Assembly: GCA_905250025.1 (NCBI GenBank)
Contig: CAJNOJ010000035.1
Coordinates: forward strand, 62,001 to 126,000
Direction: 5' to 3'
DNA: 64,000 nucleotides
Origin: Adineta ricciae
Taxonomy: Eukaryota; Rotifera; Eurotatoria; Adinetida; Adinetidae
The notes beneath the pieces were generated by a model. It worked only from the letters and a program-made list of their open reading frames with translations, did no database searches and was not told where the DNA came from. Numbering within the stretch: the stretch's first letter is position 1; every line of letters starts with the position of its first letter. The translations under genes and the position numbers were made by a program. Positions 1 to 11,000 of the stretch are shown here, piece after piece.

Positions 1-1192
1 GGATGATCAAAGCAAATATTACCACATATGGAAATAATGAAGTAAAATACACAACCTAAAGATATCTCTCTTAGATCCTGCCAAATCCGACATTCTAATC
101 TATACTTTGCCTGATGATTTGATTCCTTGAATAATGCATGCAGCAACAAGAATCCACGCTAAGAGTAAGCACAGTGTCAACGACCAGTGTGGACTGCCCA
201 TATCTTCCAATGAATTACTCCGACGTAGGACATAATTACTATTGAATGCAGAAATTTATTGATATTAAATAGTAAGCATGGCATACTCGAAATATTCTTC
301 GGGCGGAAGTGCAGGTAATGAACAATTAGCCGATCGATTACTTGTTAAACAGAAGAAACGCATAGTCGAATTATAGGAACCATCTAAATACGATTGAAAA
401 AGATTGTTTAGGACCGCCATTTTTATCTATACAACCTGCTCTTGAACAACGATTCGTATTCCACCAATTTCCACAATCACTCCATTGAAGTTTCTTACGA
501 AATGAAGCGAAAAAGTAGAATAAACACCAGGCAATAATAATATTGTAGTATACTGTGACAAAAAAGGAGTTGACAGCCATTGCCCAGCCAACTCCTAAAA
601 AAGAACGTCTTCATATTGTCTATCAACAAATCACTGTCTTTGTTCTACCTTTGAACATTCGTGACATCCCAAAAGCAGCTGTTGCACCACGACTAGTAAA
701 TTGACCAAGAGATAGTTCAAGAAAGTATAATGGCGTTCCGATGAGAAAATATACGCAAAAGTACGGTATAAGAAAAGCACCTTAATCGATAGAATACTAC
801 AAGTTTGAAAAACAATATGTTACTTACCACCCCCATTTTTGAATGCTAAAACAGCATGTAAATAGAGAAATCAATATAAACATAGGACTATCTAGCTGTC
901 AACTTACCGATGTAAGGATATCTCCAGACATTTCCCAAGCCTGCAAGACTCGTAATCTAATTTAAATCGATACAACTATCAAATCTTACCAACAGAACAG
1001 CCAATCAATGAAAGAATAAACTCAATCGGTCGATCCCATTCTTCTCGTTGTTCTTCATCAGTACTCGGTACTTCTATTTTCTAAAAATTTCATCGTAACA
1101 CATACGAATTCGACATTCATTCGAGAAATTACTTCAATATGTTTCGGCGGAGCAGTTCGTGATGGAACCAAAGCACGTAAGCGATCTAACAT
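1..1192 (-). CDS. SLC6-family sodium-dependent neurotransmitter/amino-acid transporter, 5' part (runs off the window)
   Basis: Na+/Cl- coupled symporter of the plasma membrane (SLC6/SNF family). Read on the minus strand, at least seven short exons join in phase. The start is MLDRLRAL at 1192; then comes EEWDRPIEFILSLIGCSVG, the family TM1 block GLGNVWRYPYI, FKNGGGAFLIPY and the TM2 region ending LELSLGQFTSRG. The TM3 exon at about 580-371 contains YYNIIIAWCLFYFFASF followed by the usual extracellular W-x-x-C...C pair, and a later exon reads PHWSLTLCLLLAWILVAACIIQG. Introns are about 50-70 nt with GT-AG ends. The unwound TM1 segment that binds Na+ and substrate is present, so the visible part looks functional. 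Substrate class (glycine, GABA, monoamine or amino acid) cannot be decided from this part. The 3' end lies left of the window. Confidence 0.9.
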
Positions 1193-1995
1193 TGTTTGAA
1201 TCGAACCAAATGCCACTCAAAGCACATCTTTATATATCGAATATCGCTCCACATTACATTTTTATTAACATTAACAAATATCACGTCAATCTTTAATAGA
1301 AATATTTTAATCAAAAATCACACGAAGTTGGCATCCGATGATAGACTATGTGCTTCTAACTATCAAGCACTCTTCAGACTTAAATCACTGCTTGATCTAT
1401 CGAGAAACTTGTGAAAAAAAGATCAATTCAGAACATTCTTTTATATGAATATCAGCACAAACTTGGTCTCCAAATCATCGACTACAATTCTAGTCGATTG
1501 TTGACGAACACGATATGGGTGCTCATCTTTTACGCTGCTGAGTTAGTATTCACAAACGTGCTCAGGCATACTCGATATAAATTAACAGGATATCTTCTTT
1601 CACTCCGAAGAAATGACTTTCAAGATTTTAATCGTACAATGAAGACGAGCAGAATTTAGGTTATGTGTTTACGAATGTACGCATAACCCTCAGTAGTGCA
1701 ACACATTAGTCGATAATTTGTATTTAGATATACCAGTGCGCTCTATGAGGAAAGGAAAATATGTGCCACTAGAGAAAAGTACAATCATTCTTTTGTTTTG
1801 TTTGACCCACAAGAAAGAGGAAAGCGACTGGTGAACTTGACGCATTGTTTCATATTTGCACGTCAAGAGTAGCAGTAGGAAAAAAAAACATTTTTTCAAA
1901 AGAACTTTTTTTTCAGTACTAAGTAAAGTACATACAACCCTGACGCACAAGACTTCTGAAATAAACTCAAGAAATAGAAAGCAATACATGATGCA
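1193..1995. other. Intergenic, no gene seen
   Basis: AT-rich sequence upstream of the SLC6 start. It holds only short open frames without recognisable motifs or plausible splice partners, and a short poly-A/poly-T stretch around 1880-1915. The SLC6 promoter should lie in its left part, but no specific element was recognised. Confidence 0.5.
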
Positions 1996-2445
1996 ACTAA
2001 TGGTTTGCTTCTATATGAAAAAAGAATCATTGAGATTGAATTTGTTACTTGTCATGAAATGTCATGGAAGTCTGAACATTTTCTTTGTTATTCTAATGGT
2101 TCAAGTTTTAAATGTTGAGTATTCTGAGATGTGATTTCTGTTTATTCCATCATTGAATATGCTTGTCGATATGTTAACGGAAATGACTCATTTATTTCGA
2201 ATTTAACTGTTCATCCAGATCGATATGTTAAAATGAAGGTATACGTGGACTACTTCTAAATCATATGACAGATTATGCTCGCCGATATAATGCTTAGAGT
2301 ATCGCACTAGAAGTCGATTCATCAAATTTACGTGTTTACAAATTCATGGATTTCAGATCCTACGAATTCTTTGGCATTACTATTATAAAGCTTCTGATGC
2401 TTACAAAATGCTAATTTCACTGCAAATAAACACACACACTCGCAG
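1996..2445 (+). pseudogene. Decayed duplicate of the neighbouring GNAT acetyltransferase
   Basis: Read in all three plus frames, this stretch follows the intact GNAT gene at 2777-3289 nearly end to end. The order is a segment like its N-terminal half around 2005-2130, then IIEYACRYVNGNDSF then ISNLTVHPD at about 2145-2220, GIRGLLLNHMTDYARRYNA, a TAG stop near 2297, SIALEVDSSNLRVY, and finally YYYKASDAYKM near 2380. The intact gene has ITNLTLHPN, GRGLGGLILRHMIEHARQF, MTLEVDTSNIRAY and NYYANQVDAYMM in the same order. Stops and frame changes around 2112-2135, 2235, 2297 and 2340-2375 break the frame, and the acetyl-CoA loop is damaged by a frameshift. It is a tandem duplicate that has lost function. 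Confidence 0.85.
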
Positions 2446-2776
2446 CCATATGGATGATTCATTCCTTTTTCGTCGTGACTACTCTGCACTTTTTCAAGAC
2501 GGAGTTTAAATAAATAGTCCATAGTATGACATCTGTCATCATCGCGAACAAAATTGAACTCCGTAAGTTTTTCTACAGTGATTTTTGTAAGAGCAGTCTC
2601 AATACCACGAGTGATTTTTGAATGGTTCATGACATATTGTTACTATTAATTGATGATTCATCTAAATTGCCCTACTGTTGCGTCAGTTTCGCGGTGTGTT
2701 CGTGAGTCATGCTCCCTACATGTGATAATAAATAGAAATGTATGTCGCATAACTGTGTGTGCTTTTCTTCGATTTA
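2446..2776. other. Spacer between the GNAT pseudogene and the GNAT gene
   Basis: No coding signal of its own. The minus-strand open frame across 2328-2630 runs antisense over the tail of the pseudogene and has no recognisable domain. The promoter of the intact GNAT gene is expected here. Confidence 0.4.
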
Positions 2777-3289
2777 ATGCCGCCACTTACGGACTCTGAA
2801 AAAAACTATGAATTATATGTTGTTTATGACAACGATTTAAATCAATATATTATTCGGCCGTTGACTGTAGACGATCTTGAGACAGTAGTCAAAATTGATC
2901 AAGACACTTGGCAAGATCTAGCATGGCCTATAAATGCGTATCATGATGCTCTCAACGATCCAATAGCGTATAGTTGGATACTTGAAACTACTACCATCGA
3001 CCATGCAATAGTCGGATACGGTATGCAGGTCGTGTCAGGTAGTAATTCACACATCACGAATTTAACACTTCATCCGAATCAGTGTGGACGAGGTCTCGGC
3101 GGTCTAATTCTACGTCATATGATCGAACATGCACGACAATTTTCGGTATTGAGTATGACTCTGGAAGTGGACACGTCAAATATACGTGCATATAATCTAT
3201 ATACGAAGCATGGTTTTGCAATTACTCATTTTCTTGAGAACTACTATGCAAATCAGGTTGATGCATATATGATGAAATTGATTCTGTAG
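2777..3289 (+). CDS. GNAT-family N-acetyltransferase (RimI-like), intronless
   Basis: Predicted to transfer an acetyl group from acetyl-CoA to an amine of a protein or small molecule. The protein is about 170 residues, one GNAT domain, encoded without introns. I chose the first ATG (MPPLTDSEKN); the open frame extends 18 nt further upstream but only to a GTG. The centre carries HITNLTLHPNQCGRGLGGLI, that is, beta-4 followed by the Q/R-x-x-G-x-G/A acetyl-CoA pyrophosphate loop. It is followed by LEVDTSNIRAYNLYTKHGF, the typical beta-5/alpha-4 block (N, A, LY, GF) of RimI/NAT proteins. A decayed copy lies directly upstream, so the family has been duplicating here. Substrate unknown. No introns and a RimI-like profile would also fit an origin by horizontal transfer, but this was not tested. 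Confidence 0.85.
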   Translation: MPPLTDSEKNYELYVVYDNDLNQYIIRPLTVDDLETVVKIDQDTWQDLAWPINAYHDALNDPIAYSWILETTTIDHAIVGYGMQVVSGSNSHITNLTLHPNQCGRGLGGLILRHMIEHARQFSVLSMTLEVDTSNIRAYNLYTKHGFAITHFLENYYANQVDAYMMKLIL

Positions 3290-3840
3290 AGTTTCTCGGA
3301 ACTTTAATATCTAGATTTTCTGGCATTTAAAAATTTGATCTATTAAATAAATTGAGGTGACTAACTTACTTTTATGTTTGTCGGCGAAAATATCGTTCTC
3401 TTCCTCGCGCAGAAAAGCAAGAGAACAACCGTCGCCGAAAAATATTCTTTCCTTTTCACGTAAATGAATAGTCTTTTCTTCTTGCAGTATAAAAACCATC
3501 TACTAATATTCTTATGAGACTCAAATGCAAGATGTGTAAGAAACGTATTCAACGAAAAGGTAAGAGTGAGAAACTACGATAAGATGCTGCGTCCTTCAAC
3601 TTCACAACAGTCGGGGAAAAATTATGTAACGAGACGGTTCTTCATTAATGTACTCATGTGGGCGACGTTTTTTTTTTCTTTCTGTTTGCGTGTCAATATT
3701 TAATCCAACAGTTTCGGCGAAAGGCAAAATATTTCTTTATCGAAGAAAACTCTCTGCTATCGCCGAGACCTTCATTGCATATAAAACGAATATATTTATT
3801 GAAAAAGTATTACATTTTTAGATAGTATATTTTCCTTCAC
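3290..3840. other. Intergenic between GNAT and the kinase gene
   Basis: No gene seen. An AATAAA at 3346-3351, about 57 nt after the GNAT stop, is the likely poly(A) signal of GNAT. Two overlapping minus-strand open frames (3311-3552) are unsupported. A T-run lies near 3670. The right part should hold the promoter and 5' UTR of the kinase. Confidence 0.5.
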
Positions 3841-5076
3841 ATGCCGAATAAATTAACAATTCAAAGAGTGTCTCCTGCTTACGTTGCTCGAGCGTTAGCA
3901 CCGCAACCACGCGGCACCTATCTTCTACGATATCAAACAACGAATGATGAAATTATCTCATCGATCCAATTGAAAAAATCACCTACGACAGCGTTATCGC
4001 AAGATTCCTATGTTGTTTTATCCGTTCGTGTCGATGAAGCTAAATACCAGTGTTCAGTAATGAATTATCGCTTGTCGTACACGGAGGCCGATGATTCGAA
4101 ACTACGCAACAAACTATTGAAACAGTATAAATGTCAAGTTAACCTTCGAGAAAAAGTGACGAAATTAACAAATGAATTGATCTTACCAAAAGAGAATGAA
4201 AACTGGGCGTTAGATCCCAAGGAATTTTGCGGACTGGATTTCACCAAAGGTCATTTTGGTGGTCGACATCATGCCGGTGCATCACGAGGTTTTTGGAAAA
4301 AATCGCGGCAAGAAGGTGTGAACATCTTCGTCAAACGTGTAAAAAAGAAGAACGAACATTTTCAAAATGAACTAAACGTTTTGAAAGATCTCTGTTTCTT
4401 TTCTATTACAACATTGTATGGCTATTACACGGACAACACTTACGATTATTTGGTATTTGCAGATAATGGAAATTCTTTAATCTCACTCTGTCCCATCATT
4501 GGCAGCACAGTCAGATCGCAAATGCGTCGTGTTGTTAATATTGGCTTTCAAATAGCCAATGCAATGATGTATTTGGAGAAGAAACGAATTGTGCATCGTG
4601 ATTTAACAGCTAGCAACGTTCTTATCGATTCTCATGGGTTTGTTCGTATTACCGACTTCGGGCATGCGATACAGAAAGTCGATGGACGCAATTATCTGAT
4701 ATCATCGTGTGCAAAAGACGGCCGATGGAACTTTCAACCTCGTTTTCTCGCCCCAGAATGCATTACCAGACGCCGAGGATCGTCGTCAGATCAAAATTAC
4801 GGATGTTTTTCATCCAAAAGTGATGTTTGGGCATTTGGTCTTCTCATGGTTCAATTGATGCTAGATAGACCTTGTGTACCATATCCTAACATCATCAACG
4901 ATGAAGATGTACCGCGCTATGTTGCTCTCGAACGGAAATTTCATATTCAGCCGCCCAATTGTAACTTTGATCTATACTGTGTTCTTCAGCAGTGTTGGAT
5001 ATATGAACCCATCGGTCGTATATCCTTTTGTGACCTTCGAGAGAAAATGATGAAATTAGCGCATATCTTCAATTAG
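3841..5076 (+). CDS. Intronless tyrosine-kinase-like protein with a probable N-terminal SH2 domain
   Basis: 411 residues, single exon. Residues about 8-95 look like an SH2 domain: the piece PRGTYLLRYQT resembles the FLVR strand whose arginine binds phosphotyrosine, and YVVLSVRVDE...NYRL resembles the following strands. Residues about 145-410 form a protein kinase: lysine in FVKRV, helix-C glutamate in FQNELNVL, catalytic loop HRDLTASN, DFG in ITDFGHA, FLAPE, and SDVWAFGLL. The catalytic residues are all present, so activity is plausible. The HRDLxxxN loop and overall profile fit tyrosine or tyrosine-like kinases. The glycine-rich loop is unusual (GHFGGRHHAGASRG instead of GxGxxG). SH2 followed directly by the kinase resembles Src/Csk/Fes-type cytoplasmic kinases without their other modules. 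An upstream non-coding exon or extra N-terminal residues cannot be excluded. Confidence 0.8.
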   Translation: MPNKLTIQRVSPAYVARALAPQPRGTYLLRYQTTNDEIISSIQLKKSPTTALSQDSYVVLSVRVDEAKYQCSVMNYRLSYTEADDSKLRNKLLKQYKCQVNLREKVTKLTNELILPKENENWALDPKEFCGLDFTKGHFGGRHHAGASRGFWKKSRQEGVNIFVKRVKKKNEHFQNELNVLKDLCFFSITTLYGYYTDNTYDYLVFADNGNSLISLCPIIGSTVRSQMRRVVNIGFQIANAMMYLEKKRIVHRDLTASNVLIDSHGFVRITDFGHAIQKVDGRNYLISSCAKDGRWNFQPRFLAPECITRRRGSSSDQNYGCFSSKSDVWAFGLLMVQLMLDRPCVPYPNIINDEDVPRYVALERKFHIQPPNCNFDLYCVLQQCWIYEPIGRISFCDLREKMMKLAHIFN

Positions 5077-5237
5077 ACAATGGATGGCGATTATCCTTGC
5101 AGATTGAATCAATCGGCAAATCTTTGCAAAGCAAAGTTCATGATCGTTATCACTCGTTTGTTTTTTTTTTTGTTGTACATTAGAAGAGACAGGAATTTGT
5201 TCTGTTTCATAATCTTCTATCTGTTGTATAGTTTTCT

Positions 5238-5243
5238 AATAAA
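5238..5243 (+). promoter_or_regulatory. Likely poly(A) signal of the kinase gene
   Basis: AATAAA about 160 nt downstream of the kinase stop codon; the next gene on the other strand ends at 5443, so both 3' ends share this short spacer. Confidence 0.5.
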
Positions 5244-5442
5244 ATTCATGTACAAATATTTATTACACATGACATTTCCTATCTGACCGAAAGGATTCAT
5301 CTACTAAAAATCAAATGAGGGAAAGCGATAGTTTGTTTCGAATTGAATAAAATTTCACCAGAATTATTCATGCATTTGAAAAGTAAAAAAATAACAGAAA
5401 AATAGAACCGATTTGGAATAAATATGTTAGGAAAAAGATACT

Positions 5443-6609
5443 CTATTTGCGACTGGACGCTCGTTTGGTTTTTGCTTGGGATGTACTAGACGACGATGCA
5501 CCTGATGTGTTCAGTTTCGACGGTCCAGTCGAACGTTTGATCTTCGTCGAAGATTTATTCAATGAATTCAAGGAATCTAAAAGCACAATCGAACGAACTA
5601 TCTCGAACACAATTTTTTGCAAACTTACTTGTTAATACTGTACAAATTTTCTGATCAATTTGATCGATATTGAAGTTTGGTGTGTAACGTTTGTCGCCTG
5701 TTGTACTGTCGACTAAACTTACAAATGCTTCGTGTTTTGTTCTCTTTCAGACTATGTTTTTCTCCTCTAACCTTCAACTTTCAGTGCATAATAGTTATTT
5801 CTTGCCGGAAGATATTGAACTGCATATTCGTTTGCATGTGCGTTCAATTCTTTCAATTTGCCGTCGTTGTCCATCAAATCGACTATCTCTATAAAGAATC
5901 TCAAATTCGTCTTTTCGCTTCTTCATTCAACTTTCATTTACCATCTTGTGGCGAACCAATAATTGACTTCATATGATCCAATAATCGACGGCAAGTCGAA
6001 TAACTGTTGACAAGCACTTGTTGATTTTCTAAATGTTGAATAGAAGTGACGACGGTTCATGTAAGGAAAATCGATTACCACCGTATATGACTCGCATGAA
6101 TGTACAACTACCTATGATCAGAGGCTTTTTAGCTTCTGGGACTTTCGAATTCGAGGCCACACTAACCGAAATACGTTTCTGTGTTTCCATGTTTTAGCTG
6201 CAACTGCTTTTCAACACAAATGAGGATTTCGATTTGACACTTCAGACATATTTGCTCTAGCTTCTCTTTCTCTTAATTGTTCTTAAGTAAGACATGCTTC
6301 AATGTCATTTATTCGAAATGAATTTCATGTTCGACGACGACTCAAGTGTGCACATACATCTTTCTTTCGTTTTTGAAATTTTTACTATTATTGTAACATA
6401 CCGGTGGTTAATAAAGTTGTCGAATATGTAATTGTTACTAATGGATTAGCAGATAAGAACGTTGAAGAAACATTGGCGTCATTAGGTGTGCTTGATTCTG
6501 CTACTGACGAGCTGCGATTGAGAGATACCGAACCGGTCGGTGTTTGCGATTGATATTGTGCGCGGCGAATTGCCGTGGTGGGAACAACACGGGATGCAAC
6601 AGTAGCCAT
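5443..6609 (-). CDS. Unrecognised multi-exon gene with a low-complexity Ser/Lys tail
   Basis: I do not recognise the family. On the minus strand a chain of exons joins in phase. A serine/threonine-rich first exon begins MATVASRVVPTT at 6609. An exon near 6190-6118 encodes QKRISVSVASNSKVPEAKK and another near 6075-5965 encodes STCRRLLDHMKSIIGSPQD. Exons around 5895-5790 (VDLMDNDGKLKELNAHANEY...YLPARNNYYALKVE) and 5715-5640 (STTGDKRYTPNFNIDQIDQK) follow. The last exon ends in SSSSTSQAKTKRASSRK before a TAG at 5443. Introns are 50-70 nt except the first, about 200 nt. The middle looks helical and soluble, with no signal peptide or membrane segment. The join between the first exon and QKRIS is the least certain; a second start (METQKRIS) lies there. 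Confidence 0.55.
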
Positions 6610-7059
6610 TCGAAAAAAAAATCAAAGTTGTAATTGTTTAGTTAAACAAAATTCACGTCGACTGTTTTTTTTTACACGAAAATAGCATTTCCTTTGTCGT
6701 TATGAATTAAACAATCACTGCCATCATTTATGGTTGTCATAACAAAATCAATGAAGAAAAAATTTCTCTCGCTCTCTCTCTCTCTTTCTTCGGATTTTTT
6801 TTCTTCTTCGTCTTCTGATGTTTAGATTTGAACAAGAAAGTATAAAGTAAATACATCGTTTGAAAAAAGTTAACTCATGAAGAAATTTATTTGGTTATAT
6901 CAAAAGAAAACAAGACAATAAATGTTGACACGTCTGACAGATACGAGAAGAGATAAAAAATAATAATTATTAATCTGACATAATTAATTTTTTTCTGAGA
7001 CAACTAAAACACAGAGATTTGTTGATTACCAAACAAAAATACTGCATGGAAGAGAGAAT
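6610..7059. other. Intergenic with a (CT)n run
   Basis: No gene seen. A CT microsatellite lies at about 6770-6787, followed by T-rich sequence. This should include the promoter of the gene at 5443-6609 and the 3' end of the gene at 7060-7451. Confidence 0.5.
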
Positions 7060-7451
7060 TCAATCGTCATCTTCATCATTATCAATTTCCTAAACAAATA
7101 TTCGCGATAGGTATTCGTATTTCTTCGAGAAAAATCTTACCTGATCGACTTCCATGTGTTCACTGTCAGAGTTTGTCATTGATAATTGCTGTTGCTGTTG
7201 AAAATAGCTATTCAAACGGAAAAAAAATAGACAGTGTAGTTCAGTGAAACAAGATTTACTATGTTTCCAGTTGAACGATAAATTTTCTGACGAGTAATCG
7301 TTCACGCAATGGGTTTTCTGTTCGTCGTTGTCGAACACCTAAGATATAGATGCGAAATGATGGTGACTGGTGAACTAATGAACTCACTGAATGTAGGCAT
7401 TCGTAGTTTTTGATATGATAAGAAGATCATCATTGCACTTTCTTGATCCAT
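7060..7451 (-). CDS. Small unrecognised protein with Gln run and acidic tail
   Basis: Four short exons join in phase on the minus strand to a protein of about 80 residues. The start is MDQESAMMIFLSYQKLRMPT; then come a basic, probably helical segment (RRTENPLRERLLVRKFIVQL), a short Gln run (YYFQQQQQL), and an acidic C terminus with EHMEVDQ and the last exon EIDNDEDDD ending at 7060. Introns of about 48, 55 and 50 nt have GT-AG ends. The layout (basic helix, Gln run, Asp/Glu tail) suggests a small nuclear or adaptor protein, but no family is recognised. It is short, so an error in any one exon would change it strongly. Confidence 0.45.
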
Positions 7452-8059
7452 TTCGATGAAAATAACTAACTTCTCCCAAGGACGAAATCAAACAAACAGC
7501 TTTGACAGAAAGACTGCATGAACGAGCAGAATGGGCGAGTTTCGTTGTTTTTTTACATGCGAGTTTTCATTAGATGTTTATCAAACTGAGCAAAAATTAT
7601 GAAAAGAGAATTTTTTTCGATAGATTTCCATCGTTTTTTTATCATTAATTAATTCTTTCGATAGGTGTCGCTGGTTTCCGCGCCACAGGTGTAAACAAAA
7701 CACCTGATTGTGCTGTTAAAATTCCAAACAATTCTCTTTCTTTTTTCTTTCTAGAAAATTGTTTAGTTTTTAACTTGATGAGTTCAATGACGAACTGTTC
7801 CCTGAAGAGAAAACTAAGTTGAGAAAATAGAAAAAAAAATCAATGTCAATTTGAAGTTCTTTTTTTTCCTGAGATTGAGAGCTATTGATGAAATATTTAT
7901 ATCAAGTTAGATGTTTTTACATTTAGCAATCGGCTGCGCATTCATTTCTATTTGTATTTCTTTTTGTCATTTTCGCTATTCTAGTCTGGTAAAAAAAAAA
8001 GAAATGACTGCGAATGAACGAGCCAAACGCGAGTAAGTTACTTTGACAAATATCAAGTC
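7452..8059. other. Divergent intergenic region upstream of NEK10
   Basis: AT-rich, no complete gene. An ATG at 8004 opens ten codons (MTANERAKR) followed by a GTAAGT-like donor, but no acceptor at a workable distance restores the NEK10 frame, so I did not use it as the start. Both neighbours point away from this region, so it likely holds both promoters. Confidence 0.4.
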
Positions 8060-11000
8060 ATGTATTACATCCGCCGTGAACATACTAGTTCAACCGAACG
8101 AAGCGCTCTGAGTAAAATCTGGAACGATTTAGAACGAAGTGAGAAATCAGATAACGAACGACTCGAAGAAAAGGCGTTCGATGAATTTCAGTAAGTTATC
8201 TATTTAGAAAATAACATCACAATGAAGAAATTCATTGATTAGAAATAAATTTGGTTCCAAAGCAAAGTTTTCAACAAATCCCGAATATAAGCAATTCTTA
8301 AATGTAGGTCATGTTGACATCGAAATTCTCATGCAAAAATTCTCTTCATGTAGATTTTACGCTTTATAATCAAGAAGAAGTTCTCTACTTCGTAAGTAGT
8401 TCACTTAATGGTGATAACCCATAGTTTCAATCTTTCAGTCCGACTAAATCGTGTTCATTATCCGTCGTCTACTGTCTGCGAATCTTGTTGCGTGATGTAG
8501 AAAATCAACTTGTTTTTATTGAAGAAAATGGAATGATCGGTTTGAAAGCGGTACTATTTTCTTCTCATTTTCTTACTTCAACTAATATTCGTTGTTTTCT
8601 ATCAATAGCAAATGGATCTCTATATGAATAATTACTCATCGGATCTCTGTGATAGTAACAACGAAATGACGTACACAGCTTGTAAAGTTTTTGGACATAT
8701 CTTAAGTGAGTTTGTCTTGGTAAAATAACGAACAAACAGCCGTCCATTTGAATAGATATTCTGCTGAAATTGGTCATGCACACACCTAATCATGCTGAAC
8801 GAGAATATGTCATATCGAGTGGAATCATCGAATCGATAACTAGATTGTTAATTACAACGCAAGATTTTACAACTCGGAAAGATATCTTAAGATTGTTGAT
8901 GAATATGATTGATCAATCGTAAGGAGTCACTTATATTTCGAATCTCTTGTTTGATTGGATTGATTTTTTTTCAAGGGAATCCTACGTCAAAGAGATTATT
9001 AACTCAGATACAATAGATATTTTATTACAAATACTTCCATATAAAGATCTGGAGATGGAACAGTACGTTAAAGATGAAAACTTCATTTGCAGAAATGAAT
9101 AATTTTATTATAGGCTGGTTTTACAACTGATGGCAAACTTTTTGGGCCATCCCGAAGGTCGAGGATGTATTCCACGAGTACCGAATGATTTTCTCGAAGC
9201 ATTTACCAGGTAAATTTGAATATCAAACAAGGAAAATAGTTTTACACGCAAGTTATCTGATTAGTCATTTGAGTCATAATAATGTCAAAGTTTTGGATCA
9301 TACCATTTGGTGTCTAACTCATTGTGCTGAAGCTGAAGACAATCGCAGACGAATTCGTATTACGGGAGCAATTCCATTACTACTGTCATTACTTGAAAAT
9401 GGGTAAAAACGTGAATATTGTCCATTGGATTGCATTATCGCTTGCATCTGTCTTCTAGCAGTCGAGGTTTTGATTTTACACTACCATCAGCTACTACAAA
9501 TCAACGATCGCAAGGGCAAAATTCGAAAAAATCCATGAGAGAAGATGCTGAAGTAAATAAATTGTTTAGTCTTGACAAAGTTCATGTAAATCCCTGTAGA
9601 CAGCGTCGCGTCGCGATCAATTATTCGATATGCAATCAGCTTGTTGTACGTGCTTAGCTGAACTTTCGTATGACTACACGAATGGTCAAACGATAATTGA
9701 ACGAAATGGAATTTATATCCTAGCAGTACTTCTCTTTCCTGAAAACGAAGATTTTCAAGGTTTAGAAAAGTTTAATCATCTCCAAGTAAAGAATTTCATC
9801 GAATTTCAGTGGCCTATTCTCGAACTTGGATCTTTTCTAGCGAAATGTCTTCCGAACATTACGATATTTATTCTCATTGAATAAAAATCGTGACCAATAT
9901 CGACGATTATTTCCTACTCAAATCTTCGAATTGTTTTTGAGTGTTGGCAGTTTTCAGCGTGATTTAAATGCTTACAAACCCATTACGGATGCATGGAACA
10001 CAATCCACTACGATGAATTAACTAAAGTCAAAGTCGAACGTTTACAATCTCTTAATCCAAAACAAGAACCCACTCGATTCATACGTGATTATGGCCTATA
10101 TGAATGTTTGGGCTCGGGAGCATTTGGATCGGTGTATCGTGTTGTACGTCGAGGAACGACAACTGTTTGTGCGTTGAAAGAAGTTTGTCATTCGGTACTT
10201 GATTGTCATCGGACCGAGAGTTTGTTTTAGATTGATAATCGTTCATTACGACAAGAAAGTGATCGTAGTCTAGGACAGCGAATTAATGAAGTGAAAATCA
10301 TTCGAGAAGAGCTTCGCCATCCGAATATTGTCAGTTACTATCGGATCTTTGCTGAAAGTAAGCCATTCTCATTCGATTTGCATTCAAAATATAATCTGTT
10401 AAATATTTTGTAGGTGAGAAATTATACATTGTCATGGAATTAATTGCTGGTTCATCCTTACAAGATTATTTATCGTTATTAAAGGACACAAATCGGAAAA
10501 TGACCGAGGAAAATATTTGGAAAGTTTTTATTCAATTAATTTTAGCATTGAGATATTTGCACAAAGAAAAAGGAATCGTTCATCGAGATCTTACTGCGAA
10601 TAACATCATGTTAGACGATGAATATCGAGTGAAAATTAGTTAGTGAGATTCAATATCGTATCACATCTAGTTCAATCTTCTCTTTTCTAGCTGATTTTGG
10701 TCTAGCGAAACTACGTGACAATGATTGCAGTAAAATGACCTCTGTTGTCGGAACATTGTATTATGCGTGTCCAGAAATTGTTCAACATATGCCATACAAC
10801 GAGAAAGCTGGTTGGCTATCTTCTATATTTTCTGTTCTATCTATTCTCGATCTGTTTTTGCAGATGTTTGGAGTTTAGGCTGTGTACTCTATCATATGGC
10901 GACATTAGTTCCGCCGTTTTATACTTCAAATATACTTCAATTGGCTGGCAAGATTTGTGCTAGTGAATACGATCAAACTCCATTGAAAAATTATTCGGAT

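Noticed and set aside
2759-2776. GNAT start at 2759
   Set aside because: That codon is GTG; the first ATG in frame is at 2777, and nothing before it belongs to the domain.
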